DNA of 54,608 nucleotides from Streptomyces griseoflavus (GTDB lineage Bacteria > Actinomycetota > Actinomycetes > Streptomycetales > Streptomycetaceae), in the NCBI RefSeq assembly GCF_014649995.1, contig NZ_BMUC01000006.1, positions 1 through 54,608 on the forward strand, written 5' to 3'. A program made the translations under genes and the position numbers. The notes beneath the pieces are model-generated. The model did no database searches. It worked only from the letters and a program-made list of their open reading frames with translations, and was not told the origin of the DNA. This document shows, piece by piece, positions 34,903 to 42,987 of this stretch (position 1 is the stretch's first letter; every line of letters begins with the position of its first letter).

Positions 34903-36975
34903 TCAACGCCGCGGCCGGTCCGCGGGTGACAGCAGCGGGGTTCCGGACAGTTCGTGCTCCCACATGATCCGCGTGATCCGGTGTGTCGCCCACGCCAGGT
35001 GGCGGCGGTAGGTGCTGAGGGGAAGCCCCAGGCGCCGAGCGGCGGCCGCCTGCGTCGAGGCCCCTTCGACGTAGGCGGCGGTCGCCGCCCGGTAGCCCTT
35101 GTCACCACCGCGCTCGAGCGGCAGGCTGCCGATCGCGCTGGTGACCACGTCCTTGAGACCCATGCCGTGCGCCAGGACGAGACGACTGCGCTGGAGCGGG
35201 TTGAGCGCCAGCTCACGTGGCCGGTGCAAGGCTCGCAGAGCGGCCTTCACGGCGACGGCGAACTCCTCCTCGCCCAGCACCAGGATCTCCGCCGCCGTGC
35301 ACGATTCCTTCCCGGAGCGGGCTGGACCAGGAGCGGCGCCGGTGAGCAAGGGAGCGTTCGCCGCACCCCCCAACACCGCGGGCAGGGCACGCCGGTCGCA
35401 GGCGAAGAGACGGTGACGGTGGCCGTCGACGGTCACCGTGCCGGCCGTCGGTTCCATGGCGTGGTGGCGCAGATGAGAGTCCCAGAAGCCGTCGTCGCGC
35501 AGGACGGCGAACGCCCAGGCCAGTCTGTCGTCGCGGATGATGTCCCCCACCATGCGCCCGAGGGACGCGTCCATCACGGGGGAGGGACGGTGATCGCCGT
35601 ACTCGCCGACGTGGAACCGCGCCAGCGCGATGTGCTCGCCGGCCCGCACCGGACCGTGCTTCCTGGTGTGCGCCCAGGCGGCGGCGACGACCGGGTCCTC
35701 CGCCTCCCCTTCGAAGGGCATGAGCCTCAACCACGCCGAACCTCCGACGTCCTCCTCACCAGGTCCGAGGCGTTGCAGAAGGAAGGACTCGGGCTGCTTG
35801 CGCAGCCAGTGCGCGGCCATGCGCGCCGACTCCGGTCCCTCCTGGCGGCGTATCCGGCGGATCAGCGTCGCCTCGTGCCCGACCGCGCGGGGCAGCTCTT
35901 CGGCCCGGCCGCCCGACGCCCGGCCGTGCGCATCTGCCAGAAAGCGCCCGGAGCGGTGGAGGAACCGCAGGTCCCCCACGGTCTCGAGGACGCGGGAAGC
36001 GGGCCCGAGCCTCGTCCGTTCGAGCAGGTGGCCCCGGATCCTCCGGTGCAGTTCTGCGAATCCGGCCGGATCACGCCAGCGTAGATCGGCTCTCAGCGCC
36101 TCGCGTACGACGGCGTGGGGGGCCACACCGAGCCGGGTGGTCTGGACGAACGGCTGGTCGCGCAGCCAGAGGAAGAGATCCTCGCCCTGGTCACCGAGGA
36201 CCGCCCGCAGCAACGCCACCGAAGTGACACGGGCCTGGGCGCACACGTCCAGGGCTGCCTGGTGAGCCTCGTCGGGCGGGGTACCGACGAGGCGGCGCAG
36301 CAGAGTGGCGACGGCGTCCTGGCCCAGCGGAGGATCCGCGTGATCGGCACCGCCATCGGTCTCCGTGCGCACCGCCGCCTCCGCAGCCAGGGCGAGAGCC
36401 AGGGGGTGCCCTCCGGTGAACTCCAGCAGGGCGTCGTGCAGGTGAGGGAGCACGCCTCGCTGCCGGAGGAACGCCGCTGCGTCGGGCTTGCTCAGACCGC
36501 CGAGGGGCAGTACACGCAGCAGCCCCGTCCAGCCCGGGTCGGCCGGCCAGTGAGGGTCAGGCTCGTGGCGGCTCGCCACGACGACCACGGTGCCCCAGGG
36601 GAGGCGGGGTAGGCACTCCTCACGCAACCAGTCCTCCAAGGACCGGCAGTGCTCGAAGGAATCGACGAGCAGAACGGCTCCAGGCTCCCGCGTGACGGGA
36701 CGTACGGCACGCGTGAACGCATCGGCGGTCGCCGGCGTGGTCCGCCCGTCGACCCGTACGACGGTGCGGCCTGCGGCACGGGCCTCCAGCGCGAACCGGC
36801 GCAAGAGCATCGACTTGCCCGTGCCCTCCGGACCGTGCAGGTAGAGAACGCAGGCGGCGCCGGATGCTCCGTGCAACGCTGCGCGGAAGAAGTGGAGCTC
36901 ATGCCTGCGTCCGAGGAATGAACGCTCCCGGACTCGTTCCAACCGCCGGCCCAGGCTGCCGCCGCGCGTGCTCAC
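34903..36975 (-). CDS. P-loop ATPase / HTH regulator B (STAND-like)
   Basis: A 690-residue paralogue of regulator A. Walker A HGPEGTGKSMLLRRF, Walker B EPGAVLLVDSFE, then the shared middle (LRWRDPAGFAELHRRIRGHL; EDPVVAAAWAHTRKHGPVRAGEHIALARFH) and C-terminal HTH AAARRLGLPLSTYRRHL. The start is GTG 36975, which has GGAGAGGCGGAG upstream. It converges with histidine kinase 2, with one base between the stops. Two such paralogues around one kinase suggests a duplicated regulatory module. Confidence 0.85.
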   Translation of the reverse strand: MSTRGGSLGRRLERVRERSFLGRRHELHFFRAALHGASGAACVLYLHGPEGTGKSMLLRRFALEARAAGRTVVRVDGRTTPATADAFTRAVRPVTREPGAVLLVDSFEHCRSLEDWLREECLPRLPWGTVVVVASRHEPDPHWPADPGWTGLLRVLPLGGLSKPDAAAFLRQRGVLPHLHDALLEFTGGHPLALALAAEAAVRTETDGGADHADPPLGQDAVATLLRRLVGTPPDEAHQAALDVCAQARVTSVALLRAVLGDQGEDLFLWLRDQPFVQTTRLGVAPHAVVREALRADLRWRDPAGFAELHRRIRGHLLERTRLGPASRVLETVGDLRFLHRSGRFLADAHGRASGGRAEELPRAVGHEATLIRRIRRQEGPESARMAAHWLRKQPESFLLQRLGPGEEDVGGSAWLRLMPFEGEAEDPVVAAAWAHTRKHGPVRAGEHIALARFHVGEYGDHRPSPVMDASLGRMVGDIIRDDRLAWAFAVLRDDGFWDSHLRHHAMEPTAGTVTVDGHRHRLFACDRRALPAVLGGAANAPLLTGAAPGPARSGKESCTAAEILVLGEEEFAVAVKAALRALHRPRELALNPLQRSRLVLAHGMGLKDVVTSAIGSLPLERGGDKGYRAATAAYVEGASTQAAAARRLGLPLSTYRRHLAWATHRITRIMWEHELSGTPLLSPADRPRR

Positions 36976-37303
36976 TCACTCCGCCTCTCCGTCTCGCCCG
37001 ACGCGCCCGGGCCGCTGACCGCGACAGCGCGGAGCGCGGCCGCGACGGGAGTACTCCGAGAGGAGCATATGCGTCCGTGGATCACCAAGAGCGGCCGCCC
37101 ACGAGGGGCGGAGAGTTCGTCGCCCCTGCACCCTCGGCGGCCGCCGTTGAGCACAGGTGAGCACATGACGACCACCGCTTGAGCAGCCGGTGGCGCGCGG
37201 GGGTGCCGAGCATGGAACGGACCCGCCACACGAGTACCACCCCCCGCCACACGAGTACCACCCCCACCCCACCCCCATGCCCATGCCCATGCCCACAACT
37301 GCG
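36976..37303. other. Regulatory interval with tandem repeat
   Basis: No gene. It contains the 21-bp tandem repeat at 37223-37264 and a C-rich stretch with CCCATG three times. The repeats lie directly upstream of the orphan regulator. Confidence 0.5.
37223..37264 (+). repeat. 21-bp tandem repeat
   Basis: CCGCCACACGAGTACCACCC-C is repeated head to tail (37223-37243 and 37244-37264), 40 bp before the orphan regulator. Confidence 0.8.
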
Positions 37304-38005
37304 ATGTCCTCCTCCTGCCCCGTCGATGTCGTCCTCTCACTGCGCCGGCAGAAGACAGCCCGTCTGCTGCGCACCATGCGCCCGTACCACGTGCTGCCGG
37401 CCCTGTCCCACTCATGGGGTTCCGCACCGGCCTACATGTCGCTGCTGCGCAGGCCCGACGGACTGACCGTCCTCGATGTGTCAGAGGACGGCGGAACGGA
37501 CCGACTTGAGCAGCGCGTGCGCGTGCTCAGCACGATCTCCTCGGTCGTGGTGCTGGCCCCCCGGGACGTGGACGTGGTCGCCACGCTGCGTGCGGGGGCC
37601 GTCAACGTGCTCCCCCGGGACACCCCTCCTAGGGAGTTGGCCGGACGGATCGTCGCCGAACGCAGGTGGATCGATCTCTCTTCGAGGCGTCAACGCCTGC
37701 GGGCACCGTCCCGGAGTCGTCCGCAGGTCGTGCCTCACCAGGCTTCTCAACAGGTGTTGTTGGAACTTCTGAGCCTGCCTTCCCGTGAGTGGTGTTGTCA
37801 CGATCTGGGTCTGCTGCTCGGCACCGCCGGGGAGCCGGTGAGCAAACGGGCGCTGCAAGCCCGTGTGATGCGTCTGAACGGACGTCTGACGCCGTACGGG
37901 GTCTCTGTCGACGCCGTACATCGGTGGGGCCGGACCAGGTACACGGGTATGCGCGAGGTCGTTCCGTACGAAGTGCCGCCCGCGCAGTTGCCGTTGCGCC
38001 TCTGA
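37304..38005 (+). CDS. Orphan regulator with degenerate receiver and winged-helix C-terminus
   Basis: A 233-residue protein (ATG 37304; in-frame ATGs at 37277-37289 would add a MPMPMPTTA leader). The middle resembles a receiver: SSVVVLAPRDVDVVATLRAG, then AVNVLPRDTPPRELAGRI, where the usual Lys of the KD motif and the phospho-Asp are missing. The C-terminal part (QQVLLELLSLPSREWCCHDL, RALQARVMRLNGRL, YGVSVDAVHRWGRTRYTG) looks like a winged helix. It probably does not need phosphorylation. It sits among two-component and ATPase regulators. Confidence 0.7.
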   Translation: MSSSCPVDVVLSLRRQKTARLLRTMRPYHVLPALSHSWGSAPAYMSLLRRPDGLTVLDVSEDGGTDRLEQRVRVLSTISSVVVLAPRDVDVVATLRAGAVNVLPRDTPPRELAGRIVAERRWIDLSSRRQRLRAPSRSRPQVVPHQASQQVLLELLSLPSREWCCHDLGLLLGTAGEPVSKRALQARVMRLNGRLTPYGVSVDAVHRWGRTRYTGMREVVPYEVPPAQLPLRL

Positions 38006-38062
38006 TCTCGCGCCCCGCGCTGACGACTCGTTCGTGGGAGGCCGTCAGGGAGGAGCAGCCTG

Positions 38063-38746
38063 TCAGCGGACGGTGGAAGCGTGCCCGACCGGTGTGACCA
38101 GGCCGGCGTCGTAGGCCAGGATCACCGCTTGCACCCGGTCACGCAGGTGGTACTTCTCCAGGATATGAGCGATGTGTGTCCTGACCGTGTTCTTGCTGAC
38201 GTCCAACTCCTGAGCGATCTCCTCGTTGGACAGCCCCCGACTCAGCGCACGCAACACGTCGACCTCGCGGGCCGTGAGATGCTCCAGCCGCCTGGACGCG
38301 GCCCCGACGGCCGGCTGAGGCAGACGGGCGAAGCGGTCCAGAAGCCGCCGAGTGACACGGGGGGACAGGACCGCGTCACCGGCGGCCACCATCCTTACCG
38401 CCTCCACCAGAGACTGTGCGGGCCCGTCCTTGAGCAGGAAACCGACGGCCCCAGCCCTGAGAGCGTCCAGGACGTGCCGATCCAGGTCGAAGGTGGTCAA
38501 CATCACGACCTGGGCTTCCGCACCGGACTCCACGATGCGCCGGGTGGCCTCGACACCGTCCGTGCCGGGCATGCGGACGTCCATCAGGACGACGTCCGGC
38601 CGCACGGCGAAGACCTGCTCAACAGCGGAGTCGCCGTCGGACGCCTCGCCGACAACGGCGATGTCCGGTTCGCATTCGAGGATGAGACGGAAACCGGTGC
38701 GGATCATCTGCTGGTCGTCGACCAGCAGAACGCGGACGGACTCCAT
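38063..38746 (-). CDS. NarL/LuxR-type response regulator 2
   Basis: A 227-residue regulator. Receiver: VLLVDDQQMIRTGF, phospho-Asp in DVVLMDVRMPGTDG, Thr in VVMLTTFDLD, Lys in GFLLKDGPAQS. LuxR HTH: LTAREVDVLRALSRGLSNEEIAQELDVSKNTVRTHIAHILEKY. ATG 38746 is preceded by GAAGGAAG. It converges with the orphan regulator gene with 57 bp between. It is the best candidate partner of histidine kinase 2 at 33519, though they are not adjacent. Confidence 0.92.
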   Translation of the reverse strand: MESVRVLLVDDQQMIRTGFRLILECEPDIAVVGEASDGDSAVEQVFAVRPDVVLMDVRMPGTDGVEATRRIVESGAEAQVVMLTTFDLDRHVLDALRAGAVGFLLKDGPAQSLVEAVRMVAAGDAVLSPRVTRRLLDRFARLPQPAVGAASRRLEHLTAREVDVLRALSRGLSNEEIAQELDVSKNTVRTHIAHILEKYHLRDRVQAVILAYDAGLVTPVGHASTVR

Positions 38747-39273
38747 GGAAGAGGCTTCCTTCGTGCGGTGCACCGGCGTGCGGTGCGGGTGAAACGGGCG
38801 GCCGTCGACTGCCGCCCCGAGCAATGCGCCGATGACGAGCATGTGTACCGGCTCTCGATGACGACAGATCACGATATCTGCACGGGTCGTCCGGGACGCG
38901 CTGGGTCGATGCGTGCAGCGTGACGCAGCCGACGTGGAGAGACGAGATGGCACGCTGCTCCGGCCTGGCGACTGATCAAGCCGACCCGAGAGGGTTGCTC
39001 CAGCAACTGAGGAATCATCTGTCGGAGCTCTTACCATTCTCCTTACTGCCTCACATGCCCCTACAGCATGCAGTACACGCTTACGCAGAAGTAAACCACG
39101 ATCAACTTCGTGAAGCGTGCCGCCCGGGCGAGGGCCTGCGTTCGCGGGCGGTGCTGACACCGCACGACCGCCGGTATCGCCGTGGGACACCGTGCCGCCG
39201 TGCCACGTCCTCCTGTGATCCGATGGGCTCGCTGCCCCGATCAGGGGCCGAAGGCTCAACGAAGGGAACCACC
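38747..39273. promoter_or_regulatory. OsmC upstream region
   Basis: About 530 bp without a gene. It has an AT-richer stretch around 39010-39110 and a small palindrome GTTGCT-CC-AGCAAC at 38994-39007. Parts resemble the upstream DNA of the broken OsmC copy. Confidence 0.45.
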
Positions 39274-39699
39274 GTGGCAACCACGCGCTCCGCGCACACC
39301 GTCTGGGAAGGCAACCTGCTCGAGGGCAACGGCGTCGTCACCTTCGACTCGTCCGGCATCGGCGAGCAGCCGGTGTCGTGGCCGTCGCGCGCCGAGCAGG
39401 CGAACGGCGGGACCAGCCCGGAGGAGCTGATCGCCGCCGCCCACTCCAGTTGCTTCTCCATGGCACTGTCGCACGGCCTGACCGGCGCCGGCACCCCGCC
39501 CACCAAGCTCACGACCTCCGCCGACGTCACCTTCCAGCCCGGCGAGGGCATCAAGGGCATCCACCTCACGGTGGAGGGCACCGTCCCCGGCCTCGGCAAC
39601 GACACCTTCGTCGCCGCCGCCGAGGACGCCAAGAAGAACTGCCCGGTCAGCCAGGCCCTGACCGGCACGACCATCACCCTGACCGCGAAGCTGGCCTGA
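39274..39699 (+). CDS. OsmC/Ohr family peroxidase
   Basis: A 141-residue organic hydroperoxide or osmotic-stress peroxiredoxin. The two reactive cysteines are in HSSCFSMALSHGL and AKKNCPVSQAL; the partner Arg/Glu pair region SSGIGEQ and SPEELIAAA is present. GTG 39274 follows GAAGGGAACC. It detoxifies peroxides in the cytoplasm using dithiols. The frameshifted paralogue lies at 21170. Confidence 0.93.
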   Translation: MATTRSAHTVWEGNLLEGNGVVTFDSSGIGEQPVSWPSRAEQANGGTSPEELIAAAHSSCFSMALSHGLTGAGTPPTKLTTSADVTFQPGEGIKGIHLTVEGTVPGLGNDTFVAAAEDAKKNCPVSQALTGTTITLTAKLA

Positions 39700-40224
39700 A
39701 ACAGGGGCGGGGACCGGCCACATGACGCGTCGGGCGGAGCCGGTTCTGCAACGGAACTGCGGTGCAGTCCCCCAGAGGTCTGACTCACGCACCCGCTGAA
39801 GACGCGTAGTGGCGATTCGAAGTGGGCAGGCCACGGCGTTGCCACCGGAAGCCGGCGCGGCCTCGCCGGCCTGCCACCCTCACGGGCGGCGGGCCGGCCC
39901 CGTCTTATCGTCCCTTGTCTGCTCGGCGCAGGGGACGTGCCGTCTTCCGGCCGTATGCTCGTGCCGAGGTCGTCCAGCGGGCCGTCGGCGGTCATCACCA
40001 CGATCGCAGCCGTCACCGTGGCCAACCCGACCGGCAGCATGACCACACGCGGCCAGCTCAGCGGCCCACGACGCGGTCGGCACCAACGGGCTCGACATCC
40101 TGCCTGCCCTCGCGGCAATCACCGCTGACGTCGTCCAACCAGTAGGCGCCCGTCAGTTGAGCGAACGTCACACCATCTCCGTCATCTCCCAGAAGGCTCA
40201 TACCTGAGACAACGACGCACCCCC
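39700..40224. other. Non-coding interval before IS256 relic
   Basis: No gene supported. A minus-strand piece (WPRVVMLPVGLATVTAAIVV, then MTADGPLDDLGTSIRPEDG) near 39960-40070 looks membrane-protein-like but has no start or continuation. Confidence 0.35.
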
Positions 40225-41057
40225 ACATGGGCTACCGCCCTCCACGACTCGGCTGACCGTGACCACACAGACCAGCGACCTCGAGCTCGCGATCCCGACA
40301 CTGCGGGCCGGAAGCTTCCTCCCCAGCCTGCTGGAACGCCGGCGGCGCATCGACCAGGCCCTCTACGCGGTCATCATGGCGGCCTACGTTCACGGCGTCT
40401 CCACTCGCTCGGTCGACGACCTGGTCAAAACCCTCGGCTCCGATACCGGGATATCGAAAGACGAGGTCTCCAGAATCTGCGTCGAGCTCGGCAAACAGCT
40501 CGACGCCTTCCACACCCGGCCGCTGGACCCCATCCGGTTCCCCTACCTGTTCCTCGACGCCACCTACGTCAAGGCCCGCGTCGACCACCGCATCGTCTTC
40601 CAGGCCGTCGTCATCGCCACCGGCGTCACCCCGGACGGCGGCCGCGAAGTCGTCGGCGTCACGGTCGGCGACAGCGAGAGCGAAGATTTCTGGGCCCAGT
40701 TCCTGCGTCACCTGCAAGAACGCCGCGTGAGTGGCGTCCGCCTGGTCATCTCCGACAGCGACAGCGGTCTGGTCAAAGCGATCCGCAAGGTCATGCTCGG
40801 CGCCGCCTGGCAGCGCTGCCGGGTCCACTTCGTCCGCAACGTCTTCGCCGTCATACCGAAAGGCTCGGCGGAGATGGTCGCCGCGTGCGATCCGCACAAT
40901 CTTCGCCCAGCCCACTGCGGACGCCGGCCGCACCCAGCTCGCCACCGTCGCCGACATGCTCCGCCGACCGTTCCCCAAAGTCAGAGAGATGCTGCTGGAG
41001 GCCAAGGCAGATCTGACCGCGTTTGCAGACTTTCCCGCGCTCTTCGACGAGCCGTAG
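40225..41057 (+). mobile_element. IS256-family transposase, truncated and frameshifted
   Basis: The frame from GTG 40259 reads LELAIPTLRAGSFLPSLLER, then AYVHGVSTRSVDDLVKTLGS, FPYLFLDATYVKARVDHR (first catalytic Asp), VRLVISDSDSGLVKAIRK (second Asp) and WQRCRVHFVRNVFAVIPK. A T inserted near 40886 shifts the frame; the text then continues AIRTIFAQPTADAGRTQLAT to LTAFADFPALFDEP and stops. The N-terminus (MGYRPPRLG in another frame at 40228) and the third catalytic residue are missing, so the element is dead. It joins the SDR remnant at about 41050. Confidence 0.8.
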
Positions 41058-41480
41058 GCGGCGAGCGGACACTGCGACTCGACCCGCCCCGGGTCGTGGG
41101 TCAGCGTGAACGACCCCAGACCGCTGGTGACGTTGACGACGGACGGGGTAATTGCCTTACGCAGCAGGGGCAGCAATGCGTGCGTGACGCGCACCAGGCC
41201 GAAGCCGTTGGTTTCGTAGACGTGGCGGACTGGTCGGCCGTCATGTCCTTGGGCGTGGTCACTTCGCCGAGGCTCCCGGCGTTGTTGACGAGCATATCCA
41301 GGTGGCCCCGCCCGAGCGCGCAGCGCCTCGACCGCCGCGCCGAGCCGGTCGGCGGGCTAGCGTCCGTTTCCGGCGTCCCGGGCGCCGATCCAGACCCTCT
41401 GGCCCGCCTGTACGAGTCGGCGCGCGATCTCGTGGCCGAGGCCCCTGTTGCCGCCGGTGATCAATGTGGTGGTCGCGTCG
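41050..41480 (-). pseudogene. SDR oxidoreductase interrupted by IS256 relic
   Basis: The minus strand begins TTTLITGGNRGLGHEIARRL, VQAGQRVWIGARDAGNGR then a stop (TAG near 41359). Other frames continue MLVNNAGSLGEVTTPKDMTA and ETNGFGLVRVTHALLPLLRK, then VNVTSGLGSFTLTHDPGR and YGSSKSA, where the IS256 relic begins. The YxxxK region is the last recognisable part; the C-terminal third is gone. It was probably the last gene of the operon below. Confidence 0.7.
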
Positions 41481-41606
41481 TGTCCCTCCTGTGCGTGTCG
41501 TCGGAGCGGGTGCTCCCGGTAAGCGGTCACCGGAAACACCCGAGGGATTGGTTCCGCGGCGGTGTGCTCCGGCGGCGTCGATCCCGACCTCGGCCGGCGC
41601 CCTGCT

Positions 41607-41930
41607 CTAGTGGGCGGGGCGGAACGGGCGCAGCAGGCGGATGCCGTCCTCGATGGATCCGTCGATGAGTTCGAGCATCTGCGGGACGAGTTCCTGCATC
41701 CGGGGCGCGGCGAGGTGGGCGTCGAGGTGGGCGCGGGTCTCCCAGCGTTCGTAGATGACGAATTCGCCAAGTCGGCCCTCGACTTCGTGGGCTTCGTAGT
41801 CGATGTTGCCGGGGTCGTTGCGCGAGGGGGTGACGGCGGCGGTGATGAACGCCTTGAGGTCGTCCTCCCTGCCCGCCTTCGCCTTCGCGTCCCAGACGAC
41901 GGTCACGTAGCCGGTGGGTGTTGCGGTCAT
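41607..41930 (-). CDS. Putative quinol monooxygenase (ABM domain)
   Basis: A 107-residue antibiotic-biosynthesis-monooxygenase-type domain: VTVVWDAKAKAGREDDLKAF, YEAHEVEGRLGEFVIYERWE and HLDAHLAAPRMQEL. This fold oxidises quinol-like aromatics without cofactor. AAGGAA precedes the ATG. It lies downstream of the alpha/beta hydrolase on the same strand, about 65 bp after its stop, so they are likely one operon. Confidence 0.88.
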   Translation of the reverse strand: MTATPTGYVTVVWDAKAKAGREDDLKAFITAAVTPSRNDPGNIDYEAHEVEGRLGEFVIYERWETRAHLDAHLAAPRMQELVPQMLELIDGSIEDGIRLLRPFRPAH

Positions 41931-41996
41931 GGTGATTCCTTCTCTGTTCCGTGTTGTGTTCCGTGCTGACGGGCTGTGTGTCGGTACCGGGCCGGG

Positions 41997-42821
41997 TCAG
42001 CTCTCGATGAAGTCGAGGAGGTCGGCGTTGACGGTGTCGGCATTGACGGTGCATATGCCGTGCGACAGCCCCGGGTAGACCTTCAGGCGTGCGTTCTTGA
42101 CCAACGTGACCGCCACCTCGGCGGAGTTGGCGATCGGGACGATCTGGTCGTCGTCGCCGTGCACGATGAGCGTGGGCACGTCGATCGCCCGGAGGTCGTC
42201 GGTGAAGTCGGTCTCCGAGAACGCCTTGACCCCCTCGTGGTGCGCCTGCGCACTGCCGGTCATTCCCTGGCGCCACCAGTTCTGGATGACGCCCTGGGAG
42301 ATGTCCGCGCCCGGGCGATTGAACCCGTAGAACGGCCCGGAGGCGAGGTCGAGGTAGAACTGGGAGCGGTTGGTGGCCACGGCCTCGCGGAAGCCGTCGA
42401 AGACCTCGACCGGCAGCCCTCCCGGGTTCGATTCCGTCTGGACCATGAGCGGCGGGACCGCTCCGACGAGGACGGCCTTGGCGACCCGCCCGGCACCGTG
42501 CCTGGCGACGTACCGGACGACCTCTCCCCCACCGGTGGAGTGACCGATGTGGACGACGTCGCGCAGGCCGAGGTGCGCCACCACGGCGGCGGCGTCCGCC
42601 GCGTAGTGGTCCATGTCGTGCCCGTGGCCGACCTGGGCGGAACGCCCGTGCCCTCGGCGGTCGTGGGCGATGACACGGTAGCCCCGCTGGACGAGGAACA
42701 GCATCTGCGCGTCCCAGTCGTCCGAGCTCAACGGCCAGCCGTGGTGGAACATGACCGGCCGGCCCGAGCCCCAGTCCTTGTAGAAGATCTCGGTTCCGTC
42801 GCCGGCGGTGACGAACGGCAT
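41997..42821 (-). CDS. Alpha/beta hydrolase (non-haem chloroperoxidase-like)
   Basis: A 274-residue hydrolase. Oxyanion HHGWPLSSDDWD, nucleophile Ser in HIGHSTGGGEV, acid Asp in LIVHGDDDQIVP, His in YPGLSHGICT. This combination matches the cofactor-free haloperoxidase/esterase branch. ATG 42821 has GAGGAG 7 nt upstream. Its promoter lies in the DNA segment duplicated at 51007-51174. It sits downstream of the LAL regulator, transcribed in the same direction. Confidence 0.92.
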   Translation of the reverse strand: MPFVTAGDGTEIFYKDWGSGRPVMFHHGWPLSSDDWDAQMLFLVQRGYRVIAHDRRGHGRSAQVGHGHDMDHYAADAAAVVAHLGLRDVVHIGHSTGGGEVVRYVARHGAGRVAKAVLVGAVPPLMVQTESNPGGLPVEVFDGFREAVATNRSQFYLDLASGPFYGFNRPGADISQGVIQNWWRQGMTGSAQAHHEGVKAFSETDFTDDLRAIDVPTLIVHGDDDQIVPIANSAEVAVTLVKNARLKVYPGLSHGICTVNADTVNADLLDFIES

Positions 42822-42987
42822 GGTCTGCTCCTCGTGGTCTCGCCCGGGTAGCGGGCGGTTTCGATGTCTCCACGAGAATGGCTCGGGCACCATACCGACA
42901 GCCTCCGTCAGCTGACTGACATCCGGCCGACGGCTCGCCTACGTCAGTACCGGGGCAGTGCTGGGGACCCGACCGGCAGCTCTCACA
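42819..42987 (-). repeat. Duplicated promoter segment, copy 1
   Basis: About 170 bp running from the start codon of the alpha/beta hydrolase to the stop codon of the LAL gene. It is nearly identical to 51007-51174 (about eleven differences by eye). It contains a hairpin CGCCCG-N5-CGGGCG (42841-42857) in the leader and the perfect palindrome GTCAGCTGAC at 42907-42916. Confidence 0.9.
42907..42916. promoter_or_regulatory. Candidate operator GTCAGCTGAC, copy 1
   Basis: A 10-bp perfect palindrome conserved in both copies of the promoter segment. It is a natural candidate for the site of the adjacent LAL regulator. Confidence 0.5.
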
